Assembly: GCA_034440615.1 (NCBI GenBank)
Contig: JAOTOM010004829.1
Location: 221,001-285,000 of the forward strand
Reading direction: 5' to 3'
DNA: 64,000 bases
DNA from: Ashinkailepas kermadecensis
Taxonomy: Eukaryota; Arthropoda; Thecostraca; Neolepadidae
The position numbers and the translations under genes are program-made. This document shows positions 32,395-45,414 of this stretch, piece by piece. The notes beneath the pieces are model-generated. The model did not search any database, was not told the DNA's origin, and was given only the letters and a program-made list of their open reading frames with translations. Numbering within the stretch: the first letter of the stretch is position 1; each line of letters begins with the position of its first letter.

Positions 32395-32640
32395 GAGCAG
32401 TGCACACAAAGTCATATGGCTTATGAGTCTGATAAACATTGAGTCGGATCTGAATCGATTCAAATTTATGTTTGAGTCGTGAGTTGAATCGGATCTCTGT
32501 AGCTCTGAGTCTGAATTGAGTCAAATCAAATAATTTTGACCTGCTGTAAATCATGAGTTGAATCGGATCTCAAGATCTACGAGTCAAATGTGAGCCGATT
32601 CCAAAAATTTGAGTCGAGCACAAGTCTGCTAGGGGGGGGG
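32395..32640. repeat. Degenerate GAGTTGAATCGGATCT-type repeats
   Basis: Repetition of TGAGTYGAATCGGATCT and GAGTCGATTC-like blocks. GAGTCGAGCACAAGTCTG at about 32610 is the reverse complement of a segment at 30062-30080. Confidence 0.5.
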
Positions 32641-33225
32641 GGGACTATCGTCCTCCTATCCATACGCTCCCATTCCAATGCCCATCCCAGCTCAACATCC
32701 ATGTCCTTCACCTGGCCTACCATCAACACCAACTATCCCTACTACGAGCAGGTAGGACAACTTCCCCGGTCCTGCCCTCCAGCTCAGTTTTATCGGGGTA
32801 GTCGCGCCCCCTCGGCCCGCCCCCCGGGGTTGACTGAGTCGTGGAGGCTGAGGTCCCCCGTCGCACGGTGCTAGTTGTGACGGGGGACCAACACGCCTCT
32901 TTGGTCCTAATATCCAGGAGGGGCGGGCGGGTTCGTATGGCCCCACACGGACCAAGTGGCTTGTCGCCTCGGGTCGGGCGCCTGGGATTCGTCCCGGTGC
33001 CTGCTGGCCTGGCCGGCAGGGGTCAAGGGTGGGCGGTGCTGGGTCCCGGCCGGGGTGGTGAGTCTCTCTCTCCCGGTCGGGCCTGGCATCGTCTGGCCCG
33101 TATCGCTCTTCGTGTATCTGGCGTCCTCCCGATATCGGGATACAGGCGTCGCCCCGGTAGGGCCCCTGTGTGGTGGGGTGCCACAAGGAGCCGAAATATA
33201 AGCATACTTTGATGGATGACTTAAA
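32620..33225 (+). mobile_element. Retroelement fragment with AAAC tail (copy 2 of the hairpin-headed family)
   Basis: Starts with a G11-12 run and CTCCCATTCCAATGCCCATC (shared in outline with 62470-62500). A GC-rich region with CTACGAGCAGGTAGGACAAC follows, then GCCGAAATATAAGCATACTT, and it ends in TTAAACAAACAAACAC. The tail is typical of a non-LTR element 3' end. No intact protein domain, so clade is not assignable. Confidence 0.5.
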
Positions 33226-33440
33226 CAAACAAACACACCCTGGACCTTCCAAAAAGGACCAGAATGCCGGCCTTCTTTCTGAAAGCCGTTTCACCCACCC
33301 AACACCTGCAGAGTCGTAGCCCCCCCCCCCATGCCTACCTCCCCGCACCGTGGCCTCTACCACTGCTCCTCGTAGTGGAAATATAGCAGGCAACACGAGT
33401 TGGGAAGCCAGGTCACCTTCCCCACGAGTACTGGTATTGA

Positions 33441-34778
33441 AAGCTACTGAGCCTGGAAACAGTGTCTGCACTTTCGCCTTTCGAGCGGAAGCGCGGGTGT
33501 GATCAATTTGGTGACATAGTGAGATGTGATAGGCTACGAGATGGATCATTCGAGGTCGAGTTTCGTAGTGTAGACGATGCTAAGAGGACGCTAGAGATAA
33601 CTGAATTCAAATACTGCGTAAGAGAACAAGGTGAGACGATGAATGCTGCTATACCTATTGTGGTCGAGCCGCACAGGACAAAGAACCACTGTAAAGGCGT
33701 CATATACTGTTATGATCCTAGGGACGTGTCGGAGTCAGAAATCGTAGATGGCCTGTCGGAGTCAGAAATCGTAGATGGCCTGTCGGAGTCAGAACTCGTA
33801 GATGGCCTGTCGGAGTATGGAGTCGTGGAAGCGCGCAGGATCAAGGTGAGGAGAGGTAGCGATATGCAAGCAACAAACAACATTGTTTTAACTTTCAATT
33901 CGACAGATCTACCCGCTTCAGTATGCATTGGCTATGTAAAGGTAAAAGTGCGAGTTTTCGTCCCAAGCCCCATGAGATGTTTTCGGTGCCAGCGTTACGG
34001 GCACACTACCCAATATTGCCGCGGTCGCCCGACCTGTGGTAGGTGTGGCATGTCTGAGCATACTGACGGAAAGTGCCAATCAGAACACCTGTGGTGTGTC
34101 AATTGCGGCCAGGGTCAAACTCCACACACTGCCTATGACAGGGCCTGCCCTGCACATCTCAAGGAAAGAGAGATTCTAGCTTTAAAATGTTCCAGGAACC
34201 TAACTTTTCGGCAGGCCAGGGAGGTCTATGATGAGACTCACCCTAAGGTTTCGTACGCAGTGAAGGCGAGGAGCACGCTACGTACTCCCAATCACCCGGG
34301 TTCAACCAGTACTTCACAGTTTCCCTCTCCCCCTGATCAACCAACATGCCCAACAGTGCGACAGCAGTCACAGATCGGCAGCGCTGCGCAAGTCCTGGCA
34401 CAGCTCAGGGCCTTTTTGACGTCGTTTGGACTGGTGTGCTCGTCAGAGCAGTCACAGCCCACCCGGCCCCCTGTCAGGTTAGAAGCTTCCGACGCCAGTG
34501 CACTGCCTACTCCCGCAGACCAGCATCAAGAGAGATGGATTGTCGCACAAAGAACCAAGAGGCCAAGCCATTCCGCCACGTCCTCGCAAAACTCCACCTC
34601 ATCCACCGTTACCACCACATCCACTGTCACTACCACATCCTCCACCTCCACCCACCACAGCTTACCCTCACCGAAATCCACGGTCTGTCCCTTAACGCCT
34701 CCAACAACCTCTGGTGGCATCAGCACAACGGTCCGCAGAGTACCAGTGTTACCACCCTCTGCAGCCCAGCGGCAATAG
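33441..34778 (+). pseudogene. LINE ORF1 (gag-like, three CCHC zinc knuckles)
   Basis: The frame is open from 33441, just after a TGA at 33438, to TAG at 34776-34778, with no ATG near the start. Upstream gag-like codons lie in another frame, so the N-terminus is frameshifted. It encodes an RNA-binding nucleocapsid-like protein: SPFERKRGCDQFGDIVRCDR region, then knuckles CFRCQRYGHTTQYC, CGRCGMSEHTDGKC and CVNCGQGQTPHTAYDRAC, then a Ser/Thr-rich tail. Three copies of a 27-bp unit (33729-33809) encode SESEIVDGL repeats that are not expected in the family and look like a local expansion. Confidence 0.8.
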
Positions 34779-35193
34779 GCGGTGGAGGTCCGCTTCGGGG
34801 CTCCCGATATGGGGGCTTCGGGCCGGTCATCCCGTGGCACGTCCCGGGACCCATCGCCAGCCTCGCGGGCTACGGGACCTTCGGCGACTCATACGACGAC
34901 ACTACGAGTGGGCACTGTGTCCACTGGGAACACAGACAAGTCAATGGGACCACCGTCCAGGCCCTCCCGTGCAAGCGGGAAGCCAACCCACGGATCTCCC
35001 GCGACCGGACATAAGATCCACATCACCACCACGTGGAGAGAGCCCGAAATCTCGACCACGTGCTCACTCAGCGTCCGCGGAAGTGATGGAAAATCGAAGT
35101 GCAACATAAACTGTGATAATAACTTTTTACGCAACATATATGTACAAATGTGTACATTGCAGTACGTTCAATTTTAGAACTTTAGCGTTTTAA

Positions 35194-38100
35194 ATGGTTC
35201 ACTTACAAACCATTTTACAATGGAACTGCAGGGGGCTGCGTACGAGCATTGACGATCTGCAAACGGTTTTAGGTCGGCACCGTCCGAGCGTGGTTTGCCT
35301 ACAGGAAACTAAGCTTAGGCCCAACACAGCTTGCAGCATAAAATGCTACACGACTTTCCGTAAGGGCGTACCAGCTGGTGTCGTTGCACACGGTGGTGTG
35401 CTCTTGGCAGTACACCACAGTATTCCCGTACAGCAGGTCAAGTTGCGTAGTGATGTCCAAGCAGTAGCAGCACGCGTATATTTTGGACGGCGACCAGTCA
35501 GTATATGCTCTATATACCTACCACTTGGAACTGGTTTTATCGTCGCAGACATCAGACAGCTGTTGACTCAGCTACCCCCACCCGTCATTCTACTTGGAGA
35601 TTGTAACGCACGCCACACGATTTGGGGCTGTACTGATACCAACACACGAGGATGAGTCCTAGAACGTTTTCTACTCGATGAGTCGCTATGTATTTTAAAC
35701 TCTGGAACGCCGACACATTTTACGCTTCCGTCTGGTCAAACATCAGCTCTCGACTTGAGCATTGTCAGCCCACAACTGGCACAACATTTTACATGGTCGG
35801 TATCCGACGACCCGCTAGGCAGTGACCATTTTCCGGTATGGTTGTCATACCGCGATGGCGCCGTACTCGGTAGCCGTCCACAGCGGTTGAATTTTCGTAA
35901 CATTGAGTGGCAGGAATTTCAATTAGGAGTGGAGGTCAGACTTCCAACGGACCCCGAAGAACCATCATTAACAATTGAGACTTTAACCTCAATCATAATT
36001 GACTCTGCCACCACTTCCATACCGAAGACCTCCGGTACTCCCCGCCGTACTCCTGTCCCATGGTGGACCAAGGAGTGCCACCTAGCAATTCGAGCTCGGA
36101 GATGCGCCTTCAGGGCATTCGATCGCCACAGCACAACAGAAAATCTCATAATATTCAGAAGAGCCAAGGCAATGGCTCGGCGCACCATACGAGCGGCAAA
36201 GCGTGCATCATGGAGATACTATATAGGGAAGCTGTGCCGAACCACACCGACGTCCGAAGTATGAGCGCGAATTAAAAGGATTTCTGGGAAATTCTCGTCA
36301 GCTCACCTGCCAGTACTGAATATTGGAGGCAACATCATAGCCGATCCAGGCGAAGTAGCCAGCCGCATTGCTGATGTTATTGCAAAACGAAGTGTAAACA
36401 CCGATCCAACATTTTTATAGCACCGTGCCCGTAGTCAGAGGGAGATGTGTTTTACCACACATGAACAACTTGTTTACAACTTGCCGTTTACCCAAACTGA
36501 ACTTACCTCTGCGATCGGCGGTTTTAGAAATGTGTGTGAGGGACCGGATGGAGTACACAACGAAATGTTGAAACAACTACCAACGTCTGCAAAGCTACCA
36601 ACTCTACTCGCCATTTGCAACAGAATTTGGGATGTGGGATATTTCCCACCAGCCTGGCGAAAAGCAATCATCATACCACAATTAAAGCCTGGTAAAAGTG
36701 GTGATGACCCAGCCCATTACCGTCCTATATCGCTCGCATCATCATTGTGCAAATTGTTGGAACGAATGGTAAGCCTTCGACTTAATTGGTACTTAGAGAC
36801 TCGGAATGTCTTAACCAACGACCAGTGTGGCTTTCTGAAAAACCGCAGCACGATTGACCATGTTTTAAGGCTTGATACTGAGATTCGACTGGCTTTTGTG
36901 AGAAAGAAACATTTAGGAGCAGTGTTTTCCGACATTGAAAGTGCTTTTGATACCGCATGGAGACATGGGATCCTGCAGAAGATCCATCAGTATGGAATCC
37001 ATGGATCTCTGAGCGTGTTTTTTTAAACTTTATGACAGACCGACAATTTTGCGTGCGCGTGGGTAATCAGACTTCAGATTGGCTCCGCCAGGTTGAGGGA
37101 ATTCCGCAGGGCAGTGTCTTGAGCACTTCCCTCTTCTCGCTTATTATAAATGACATTGGCAACTCACTTCCCTCGTCAATCGGACGATCTCTCTTTGCTG
37201 ACGATTTCGCGATCTGGTCTTGCAGCTCGTCAACTCCTCTCATGGAACGACAGCTGCAGCTTACAATTTCTCAACTCGAGAAGTGGGGACATCGGAATGG
37301 TTTTAGGTTATCCATAGCAAAAACGGCAGCAATTCATTTTTGCCGACGTCGACGTAGCTGCCCGGACATGACGCTGAAGCTGTACGGACAAGACGTTCCG
37401 TCAGTACAAATGGCTCGTTTTCTAGGTGTGCAGTTTGACCATTGTCTTTCATACAGGGAGCATATAAAATTGCTCCGAGACAAGTATTTTAAGGCCATGA
37501 CGATATTGAAGTGTGTTTGTCGTATGTCATACGGTGCTGACCGGAGGACTCTGCATCTGCTATATCGTAATCTCATTCGTTCTAAGCTCGACTATGCGTG
37601 TTTTATATACGGCGGTGTGTGTGCTATCACGAAGCGAATGCTGGATCCAGTCCACCACGCTGCGTTGAGAATAATTACCGGAGCGTTTCGTACATCCCAA
37701 ACGGTCAGTGTACTAGCGGACGCTTACGAACCACCATTGTCCATGAGGCGTGAAATGCTCGGTCTCCGCTACGCCTGCAAAGTACGACAGTTCCCAACAC
37801 ACCCATCATATCCAGCGGTGTTCTCCCGTGATATGTATGCGGCCCTTCGTGATCATGTTAAAAGAGGAACACCTTACTGTGTGAGAATGAGAACGCTCTT
37901 GAGACAAATGAAAATTCGAATGCAAGGAATCAGGCAGTATGAGCAAACAACTACCCCACCGTGGTAGCTGATCTTGCCCTCCATTGATATCTCCCTCGCT
38001 GTCGAGAGAAAGCAAGATGTGACAAAAGAGGAGCTACTATCACGTACATTAGAGCACATTTCTTCAGCATATCAAGGTTACATCGTCACATACACAGATG

Positions 38101-38918
38101 GTTCAAAGAGAGAAACAGGCGTTGGTAGTGCTTTCGTTAGAGGATCCACCACAAGATCTTTTTCCCTGCCCCCACACGCCACGGTCTTCACTGCCGAGTT
38201 GATAGCCATCAGTAAAACCCTTTCATACATCGTGATCGACGACGAAGATTTGCATGGTATTTTCACTGATTCTCTGAGCAGTCTTTTGGCCTTGCGCAGT
38301 TTTAACCAGCAACATTTCATTGTACGATACATTTTATCGCAACTTACTTCGATACATCACATGGGAAAGCATGTAACACTTTGCTGGATCCCAGCACATG
38401 TCGGAATACGTGGTAACGAGCTGGCTGATAAGGCTGCAAAGCGTGCAGCGCAAGCGCCAAGTAGACGCGTGCTCCCACTTCCAGCCAGTGACCACCACCC
38501 AATCATATCATCATTTATTCTTAGACAGTGGCAGGGCAGATGGGATCAGGTGGAATTCAACAAATTAAAGCAAATCAAACCCCACCTAACGCTGTGGCCC
38601 TCGTCCTTCAGCCAAACGAGAAGGGACGAGGTGGCCATCTGTCGACTCAGAATTGGTCACACCCTAGCCACTCATAGGTATTTATTGTGCAGGGAAGAAA
38701 GGCCGAAATGTGTGAGGTGTAATGCCGCGCTGACTGTGCACCATGTGCTGGTGGCGTGCGCAGCATATACGGAAGAACGTATGAGTCACTTCGGATATGA
38801 TGCTAATACTCTGAAGTTGGACGACTTGTTGGGAAATGATTCCAGATTTATACAAAACAGAGCAGTTTTGTGCTTCCTTGCAGAGATGGGATTTGAAGTA
38901 ATATACACACCTTCCTAG
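35194..38918 (+). pseudogene. LINE ORF2 (endonuclease, reverse transcriptase, RNase H)
   Basis: Starts MVHLQTILQWNCRGLRTSID. The AP-like endonuclease shows QWNCRG, QETKL, GDCNARH and SDHFPV. The RT shows HYRPISLASSLCKLLERM, FSDIESAFDTAW, GIPQGSVLS and FADD. RNase H shows TDGSKRETGVGSAF, AELIAI, TDSLSSLLAL and WIPAHVGIRGNELADKAAKR. The C-terminal knuckle is CVRCNAALTVHHVLVAC. It is broken by TGA 35653-35655, TGA 36262-36264, TAG 36418-36420, a frame change in the T7 run at 37018-37024, and TAG 37965-37967. The catalytic residues themselves are preserved, so decay is moderate. Confidence 0.88.
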
Positions 38919-39058
38919 CTTATAATTTGCTTCCCCAGATATGTTATATTAAGTGCTCTTCTAAGTGACAATCTGATGTGTGATTAAGCAAGCTTGTTAT
39001 GGGTGCAATATAACCCACTAGTGTTGACGCACCCTAAAACCCCAATAATCATCATCAC

Positions 39059-40070
39059 CTCACTCCAATTGTTGAGAGTATTTGGTTATTAACGTTTTGA
39101 GGATGCTAGCACACCAGCTACTCTTCTAGACTTTCTTTCATATAATCATGGCTCTATCAAAGGAGGTCTAGTAGAGTGGGTGGTTCCTATTATAGTGTCG
39201 ACACAAAATGTGAAAATGCATTGCTCTTTGAAAGCGGAAGGTATTCAATAGTAACGGGTCTGATAATGCATTCTACATAAAATCATACAATATATAAAAA
39301 AATACATAGCAATAACCATGAGTGACTCGGAAGAAGGTAACGGTGTTGTGTCGCATGTAGGTCTTCGCACAGGCGCCAGCGAGCAGTATAAATTGCTTCA
39401 TTCACCACCACTGCAGCTGGTTATTGGAGATGGTGATTTCCCATGGCGACATCCTGGCAAACTGGAAATTTTTCCCTCCTCTTTCCCATTGGCCAGCTTC
39501 CAGACATGTTACTGCTCTGAAGTCATGCGGCATTCGTACGCCCAACCATTCCCAGCATACTTCTGATTATTCGGAAACTGTACCCGATGTGGCAGACCGA
39601 CAGTTTCATCTCCGTCTTGGCGGAGTGCACGTGGACTCTCTTCCGTGAACGCCGTGCTGACGTAATCCAGGCGGCGTCACGGGGCCTGCCTTCAGCGCAT
39701 CAGTGACCGCGGTGAGCCGCACCAGCTGGCGGCTGCCATCACCCAATAATGGCGCGACTGGTGACAGTCCAGATCCATCCGCCTCGAGCACTAGCACTGG
39801 ATGGGTTGGCTCTGGCAGTAGGGGGCCATGCAATCACGTACTGCGCGTGATTAATGGTGCGGGGTACGTCCAGAAATAGGACTTACGGAGAGTACGAGGT
39901 TACACTGGTATTTGCAGCATACTTTCACTCTTCTATTCTTGTCGGGAACACTTACCGGCGAAACAGTGCAATTTGTTTAATACTTCATTTCTGGAATTGC
40001 ATTTCCATGATTCCGGCGGCGCAAGCATATGCGAATCACTTTCACCATCCATGCGGATACATTGCATGCT
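39059..40070. other. Intergenic, nothing recognised
   Basis: Two overlapping short frames at 39318-39648 match nothing known to me. No repeat family was assigned. Confidence 0.45.
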
Positions 40071-40390
40071 GACCTGTGATAGCTCAGTCGCTGGAGCGGC
40101 GGCTTTTGGCTTCACCGCCGTTAGCAAGATAGGGTTCGGGTCGCGCATGGCTCCCCGGCTTGGGAGGAAGGGCTGGCAACTGGCCTGATAGCGTTGAGGA
40201 CGTGACAGTGGGACAGTCGTGTCGAAATGAACCCTCTTTACCTTCGCTGTACAGGAAAAATGTTCTGCCCCGCAGTACTGAAGGGAGGAGGATCATTTTG
40301 GCGAACCCTACTCATTGTGTTCTAAGCAAACCAGAGAGATGCGGTAAGCGGCACGATGTAAATCCATCCTCGAACATTTTTAGTTACTTG
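40071..40390 (+). mobile_element. tRNA-derived SINE
   Basis: GTGATAGCTCAGTCGCTGGA (tRNA 5' half with A box) and AGGGTTCGGGTCGC (B box, about 40130-40144) form a tRNA-like head of about 75 bp. Downstream, a body of about 240 bp includes GGCACGATGTAAATCCATCC near its end. The head cannot close a proper acceptor stem, so this is not a tRNA gene. Confidence 0.6.
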
Positions 40391-41635
40391 AGGAATTTTA
40401 TCTATCTCTTTTCTCTTTTGCTTGACCTCACTATTGAGGTTACACAGTTTAATGTCGGGTGCAGTCGGTCATCCAACTTCGACGAAGCTTCCGGACCCTA
40501 ATCGTAAAGCAAAAGCGATTTCGTTCTTCAATATTGATGACATGCTGAAGACCTAACCCAACACATGACGCGTGCAAACGTCAATGTCAACGATCCTATC
40601 AAGGTGAAATACCTGTAAATATGGGATGAGTTGCTGAAGATGACAATTTTCGAAATATATGACGCCTAGGAATAAGTAATGAGTGATACGAAAGCAAAGG
40701 AAAATGCTTTTCATCTCACTTCATATTTTTCGATTTTTATTATTGAAAATATGACAGCAATCCAAAAGTTTCAAGTTGAATTTGAAACCCCATAATTACA
40801 TTGGATATAAAATTGGCCTGCAAAATTACACTGGTAAAGCGGTGCGGCGCGTTCTTCGTAATAGTCACTATTTTGGAATCAAGAGCGCCTGCAATTCATG
40901 CATCCCAGGACATTTCAGCAAACTGACCAGGTATTGACGTGGAACTTTGAATACGCTTAGAGGACGTAATTGGAGACCACATAATTATATTCAGATTTTT
41001 CAACACTTTTCATTAGCCAGACGGATATTCTCCCAAAACACACGTTCCTCGATGAAAACTTCATTCACCTTGCGACCTGACCTAATGTCACATTTGGGAT
41101 CTTTACGTTTTTTCCTTTATCATTTGTCTGTGCACTCACTTTTGACTGCATATTGCATGGTTTGCTTACGAAAAAGTACTTCAATGTGAATATACGAACC
41201 GCATTGAGACGAGGTCGTGACCTGACTTTGACCTGCCATAGCTCCGGAATCGTATGACTGAAGCTCAGTTGTAAGACACAATGTGCAACCATCAACCTTC
41301 GAGAGCTATGTCAAAGTTCAAAGCGATATCATGCACTGTCCAGGGAATTAGCCCAGATAAACCTTATGGTGTATCAATAAGACCCCCGCCCCACTCCGAC
41401 CTAATTACGTCAATTAAACCCGATAAGTAATCTTCAATTGCCTCTATTGAAGTGAAGGACGTACACGGCGGCAAAAAAAACTATGCTCTGCGAATTCCGC
41501 TGATACCAAAAGTAAAACACGTGTCGCTTTTTGTCGTTTTGCGATTTTTCAGATGTTGGTACAAATCCTAAAATTTTCAACAGGTTAATCAATATCTTTC
41601 AGGCACAGCAGCAGCAACAACAATAACAGTCGCAA
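40391..41635. other. Intergenic, nothing recognised
   Basis: AT-rich unique-looking sequence without supported genes. Confidence 0.45.
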
Positions 41636-42355
41636 TTGAAACGGAAACGGAAACGGAAACGGAAACGGAAACGGAAACGGAAACGGAAACTGAGACTGAA
41701 ACTGAAACTGAAACGGGAAACGGGAACGGGAACGGGAACGGGAACGGGAACGGGAGCGGGAGCGGGAGCGGGAACGGAAACGCGAACGGAAACGGGAACG
41801 GGAGCGGGAACGGGAGCGGGAACGGGAACGGGAGCGGGAACGGGAGCGGGAACGGGAAGGGGAGCGGGAACGGGAACGGGAACGGGAGCGGGAGCGGGAG
41901 CGGGAGCGGGAGCGGGAGCGGGAGCGGGAGCGGGAGCGGGAGCGGGAGCGGGAGCGGGAGCGGGAGCGGGAGCGGGAGCGGGAGCGGGAGCGGGAGCGGG
42001 AATGGGAGCGGGAACGGGAACGGGAACGGGAACGGAAACGGGAACGGGAGCGGGAACGGGAGCGGGAACGGGAACGGGAGCGGGAACGGGAACGGGACCG
42101 GAAGCGGGAACGGGAACGGGAGCGAGAACGGGAACGGGAACGGGAGCGGGAACGGGAAGGGGAGCGGGAGCGGGAACGGGAACGGGAACGGGAACGGGAA
42201 CGGGAACGGGAACGGGAGCGGGAACGGGAACGGGAGCGAGAATGGGAACGGGAGCGGGAATGGGAACGGTAACTGGAATGGGAACGGGAGCGGGAATGGG
42301 AACGGGAGCGGGAATGGGAACGGGAGCGGGAATGAAAACGGGAACGGGAACCTGA
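41636..42355. repeat. Hexamer tract (GGGAAC/GGGAGC)n, about 720 bp
   Basis: Begins as (GGAAAC)n at 41640-41715, becomes GGGAAC and GGGAGC mixtures, with a pure GGGAGC block at about 41885-42000. Four long open frames overlap it: RSRSRS, PVPAPV and FPFPLP on the - strand and GTGAGT on the + strand. The length is set by the lack of stops in the repeat, so none is called as a gene. GGG every six bases makes it a G-quadruplex candidate on the + strand. Confidence 0.97.
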
Positions 42356-42912
42356 ATAGAGAGAAATTGGTACCTTTTGCAATACGACCATTGTGTCTGC
42401 AGCATGGCGTAGCATGACTGAACACGCTAAGACTCCAAATCGAAACACCTTAGTCGCTTTATTGGCCACCTGGAGAAGTGCGCGTCCACTCGTCACTTGC
42501 TTCGTCGAGTATTATCTTGCCGCCCTGCTCGAACCCCGGACAGCCACGATCACTCCGGAGCAGATCGGTTTCGAGGATTTGTTAACGGGGAGATTGGTGG
42601 CCTATTTTGATCTGGCACTTGTTTGAAGGGAGTGCCAGAGTAAAATCGCTCGGAGGCCCAAACAATGCGCCTCTGAGCTGCGGGGGGAAAAGTGGTGCGT
42701 TGCATGGCACGGTAGTATCGGTCGGTTGGTTGATTGGTTATTTTAGCTTTAGGGCGGATCGACCAGGTTTGGTCATTTAGCACCCATGGCAGTATCGGTC
42801 GAAGTCCAATTAGTACCTGTTCGGCCAATCAATGATGTGCCAGAACGTCAACGGTGAACATTTTCTAACAAGCCTCAGCCGGATCGTGCACCGAATCCGT
42901 GTGAGATATAAC
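42356..42912. other. Intergenic, nothing recognised
   Basis: A + strand frame of 77 codons (42393-42626) is unrecognised. A GTATCGGTCG direct repeat occurs at 42714 and 42792. Confidence 0.4.
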
Positions 42913-43270
42913 CAAGATACAGATACAGATACAGATGCAGATGTAGCCGATATACAGATACAGATACGGATACAGCCGAGATACAGATACAGATTCAGAT
43001 ACAGTCGAGATACAGATACAGATAGAGATACAGCCGAGACACAGATACAGCTACAGAGACAGATACAGCCGAGATACAGTACAGATAGAGATACAGATAC
43101 AGCCGCGACACAGATACAGATGCAGATACAGCCGGGATACAGATACAGGTACAAATATAGATACAGCCCAGATACATAGGCAGGTACAGATACAGATTCA
43201 GCCCAGATATGCAGCCGAGATACAGATACAGACACAGTCGAGATACAAATAGAGATGCAGTCGAGAAATA
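42913..43270. repeat. (GATACA)n minisatellite with interspersed CAGCCGA
   Basis: Runs of GATACAGATACAG are broken by AGCCGAGATACAG units. All frames in it are shadows. Confidence 0.95.
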
Positions 43271-45414
43271 GTGGAATAATTTAGCTTAGGTTCATGGATA
43301 TCTATCAACACCTTGCCTGATTCTGTCACATTGGTGTGTCACGGCAACAGCCATAGAGCGTCTGAATTTCATAAGGAGGGCAATATCCGAATTTCAGAGG
43401 ATGAGCACCTTGACTTCAGACTCCATCATTTGAGGCCACTCTTACCGTCAGTACCGTTGGGCCCCTGCGAAATTTCGTAGGTTATTGGAGGGAGGGAGGG
43501 AGGGAGTCGAACCTCCCCAGTCCCTTGGGTTCAACGAACAGCATAAAATTCCAATTGAGGATGGCCTTGTGTGTGGCGCGCTTTGGCAAGTGGGTAAATA
43601 GACCAGCAGTGACGTCAGTGAAATACCTCGGGTGGAGCAAGCATCGATCACGAACGAGGATGACGGAGGAGCCTCCGTCAGACCGACACTCGATAATGCT
43701 CAGTGTCAACATGCAGTTCCAGTATCGCTCAGGTGACATGGCCGTTCGCAACGTGGCTGAAGCCCCAGTTCGGTAACACCTTTCACCCAGTAATATGCAT
43801 AGCCTGCAGGCAATTACCTATTATTTGCCTCTGCATTGCGAATGGGCGCTGCATGACCGACGCAGTCGATGCGCCCGTAAACTCCAATAACTAACTAACC
43901 TCTGCATTGCGAAGCCGGCCCTGTCGTTTCTATTTAGCCCTTCGATGGACATGTAGTGGTCCAACAGTGGCAGCATATGCGGGTCGGTGACAGAAGTCGT
44001 AGTACGGTCAGTCGTACATCCGTACATCCGGCAACGTCTTGAAGACGAGCGAGCGAAAGTTTCATCATAGCTTTCTATATCTGGCGTGGGAAGCAAGACA
44101 TCCGGGGCGACAGCATGTTCTTATTCACCAAGGTCCTTCCCTGCTCGCTATATCTATGATATTACAACTTCAACCTACTGAGTACGACACTGCAGCGACT
44201 ATGTCTCGTGAGGCGCCACTCAGTCAGTCTGACAGGGCAGTCGCCAGACGCACATATTGACGTTAGACGCGATTCCAGGTCAATCGTAAGCTGTTAATGG
44301 CAAGCGACCGCCGCCGAATAGACCAGTAGTGTCGCACCGAAACGGCAGTCAGTTGTTGCTTAGATCGCTTTACAGGCAGAGAAAAGCAGCGAAAATTACT
44401 GAACTATCAACTCATTCTTAGATCTCAGATTGGCTGTCACCACTTCTTCTTCTTGCTCTTTATAGGCACTTATTGCAAATAATGTATATTGCTAGCGACA
44501 CATATTCAACGTTTCATCACACGTAGATGACATCTTCAGGAATAGCAAAGCAACAGCAATATCGTACAGAAGGCACACAGCCTGCGCTTTGCTGGAAAGG
44601 AAACATATGACAAAAACACATGACCAACATGTTAATCTCCCCAGCCGTGCCTAACTATGACAAGATTTATCAGAAACTCAGGTCACTACCTTCAGAGGGT
44701 AAGCGGACGCCATGGTGTCCAGCTGCGCTCGCGCCCTATAGGTGTGTAGTGACTCGAGAACTCCCGAAATCAACGTTTTGCTACACAATGGGTGTAACCA
44801 CTGGGGAAGGGAGCTGGGGGGGGGGACATGTCCCCCACCTATTTCTGAAAAGTGGCGATTTGTCCTCTTCACTTTCTTTCATGTCCCCCCAGGCCTCAGC
44901 TGCCTGAGTATGATCGCCGCAAAACAATATCCATGCAAGAGAATCACCAAAAATACTACACAGGCTACCTGTCGCCACAAAATCTCCGAGTGGTAAATGA
45001 GCAAACGTAGGAAATTTCTGCTTCCAGGCCATTCTTGAATAACATGACCCTTGACCATCTTGGGTTTTCGCTTGGGTGGAAAAAATCGTGCTTTGAGAGG
45101 CAACAAATTTGCATTATCGCAAGACTTTATATGCCTTAGGTTGCATTCCCCTCCGCATATATCGAAATATCTTGAACAAACGTGACTCTCGGTGTCCTTG
45201 GGTATCCTCAATACCATGGAGGGGGTTATGGGCAGCCTTAAGCACGTACGTCAAGCTAATGTCGAATTCGTATTCGTATTCAGCGACGAGTTCGCCAGAG
45301 ACGTATTTGTATTCGCATTGGCATTCAGCGACGGGTTTATGATCGTTCGAATCAATTACCACAAATCCTTCTGGCTGTACGCTGGAAGCAACTACATATG
45401 TCTCACATGACCAC
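43271..45414. other. Intergenic with a SINE 3' end
   Basis: CAGTCGATGCGCCCGTAAACTCCAATAACTAAC at 43862-43894 (cited in outline) resembles the SINE tails at 640 and 55171. A (GGGA)n run is at 43486-43504. A G9/C5 inverted run lies near 44816-44835. No gene was recognised. Confidence 0.4.

Larger units (their letters stand above)
33226..39058 (+). mobile_element. I/Jockey-superfamily LINE, nearly complete, inactive
   Basis: A gag-like ORF1 with three CCHC knuckles (33441-34778) is followed by ORF2 with AP-like endonuclease, reverse transcriptase, RNase H and a C-terminal zinc knuckle (35194-38918). The 3' simple repeat AATAATCATCATCA at 39044-39057 marks the end. RNase H within ORF2 and three gag knuckles point to the I-type branch rather than CR1 or RTE. 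ORF2 has four in-frame stops and one frameshift. The 5' boundary is uncertain, because the AAAC tail of another element ends at about 33225. Confidence 0.85.

Noticed and set aside
41585..42496. 303-codon SR-repeat protein (and three other long frames) on both strands
   Set aside because: The frame is open only because the GGGAAC/GGGAGC hexamer has no stops; every reading is a dipeptide-like repeat and there is no non-repetitive domain.
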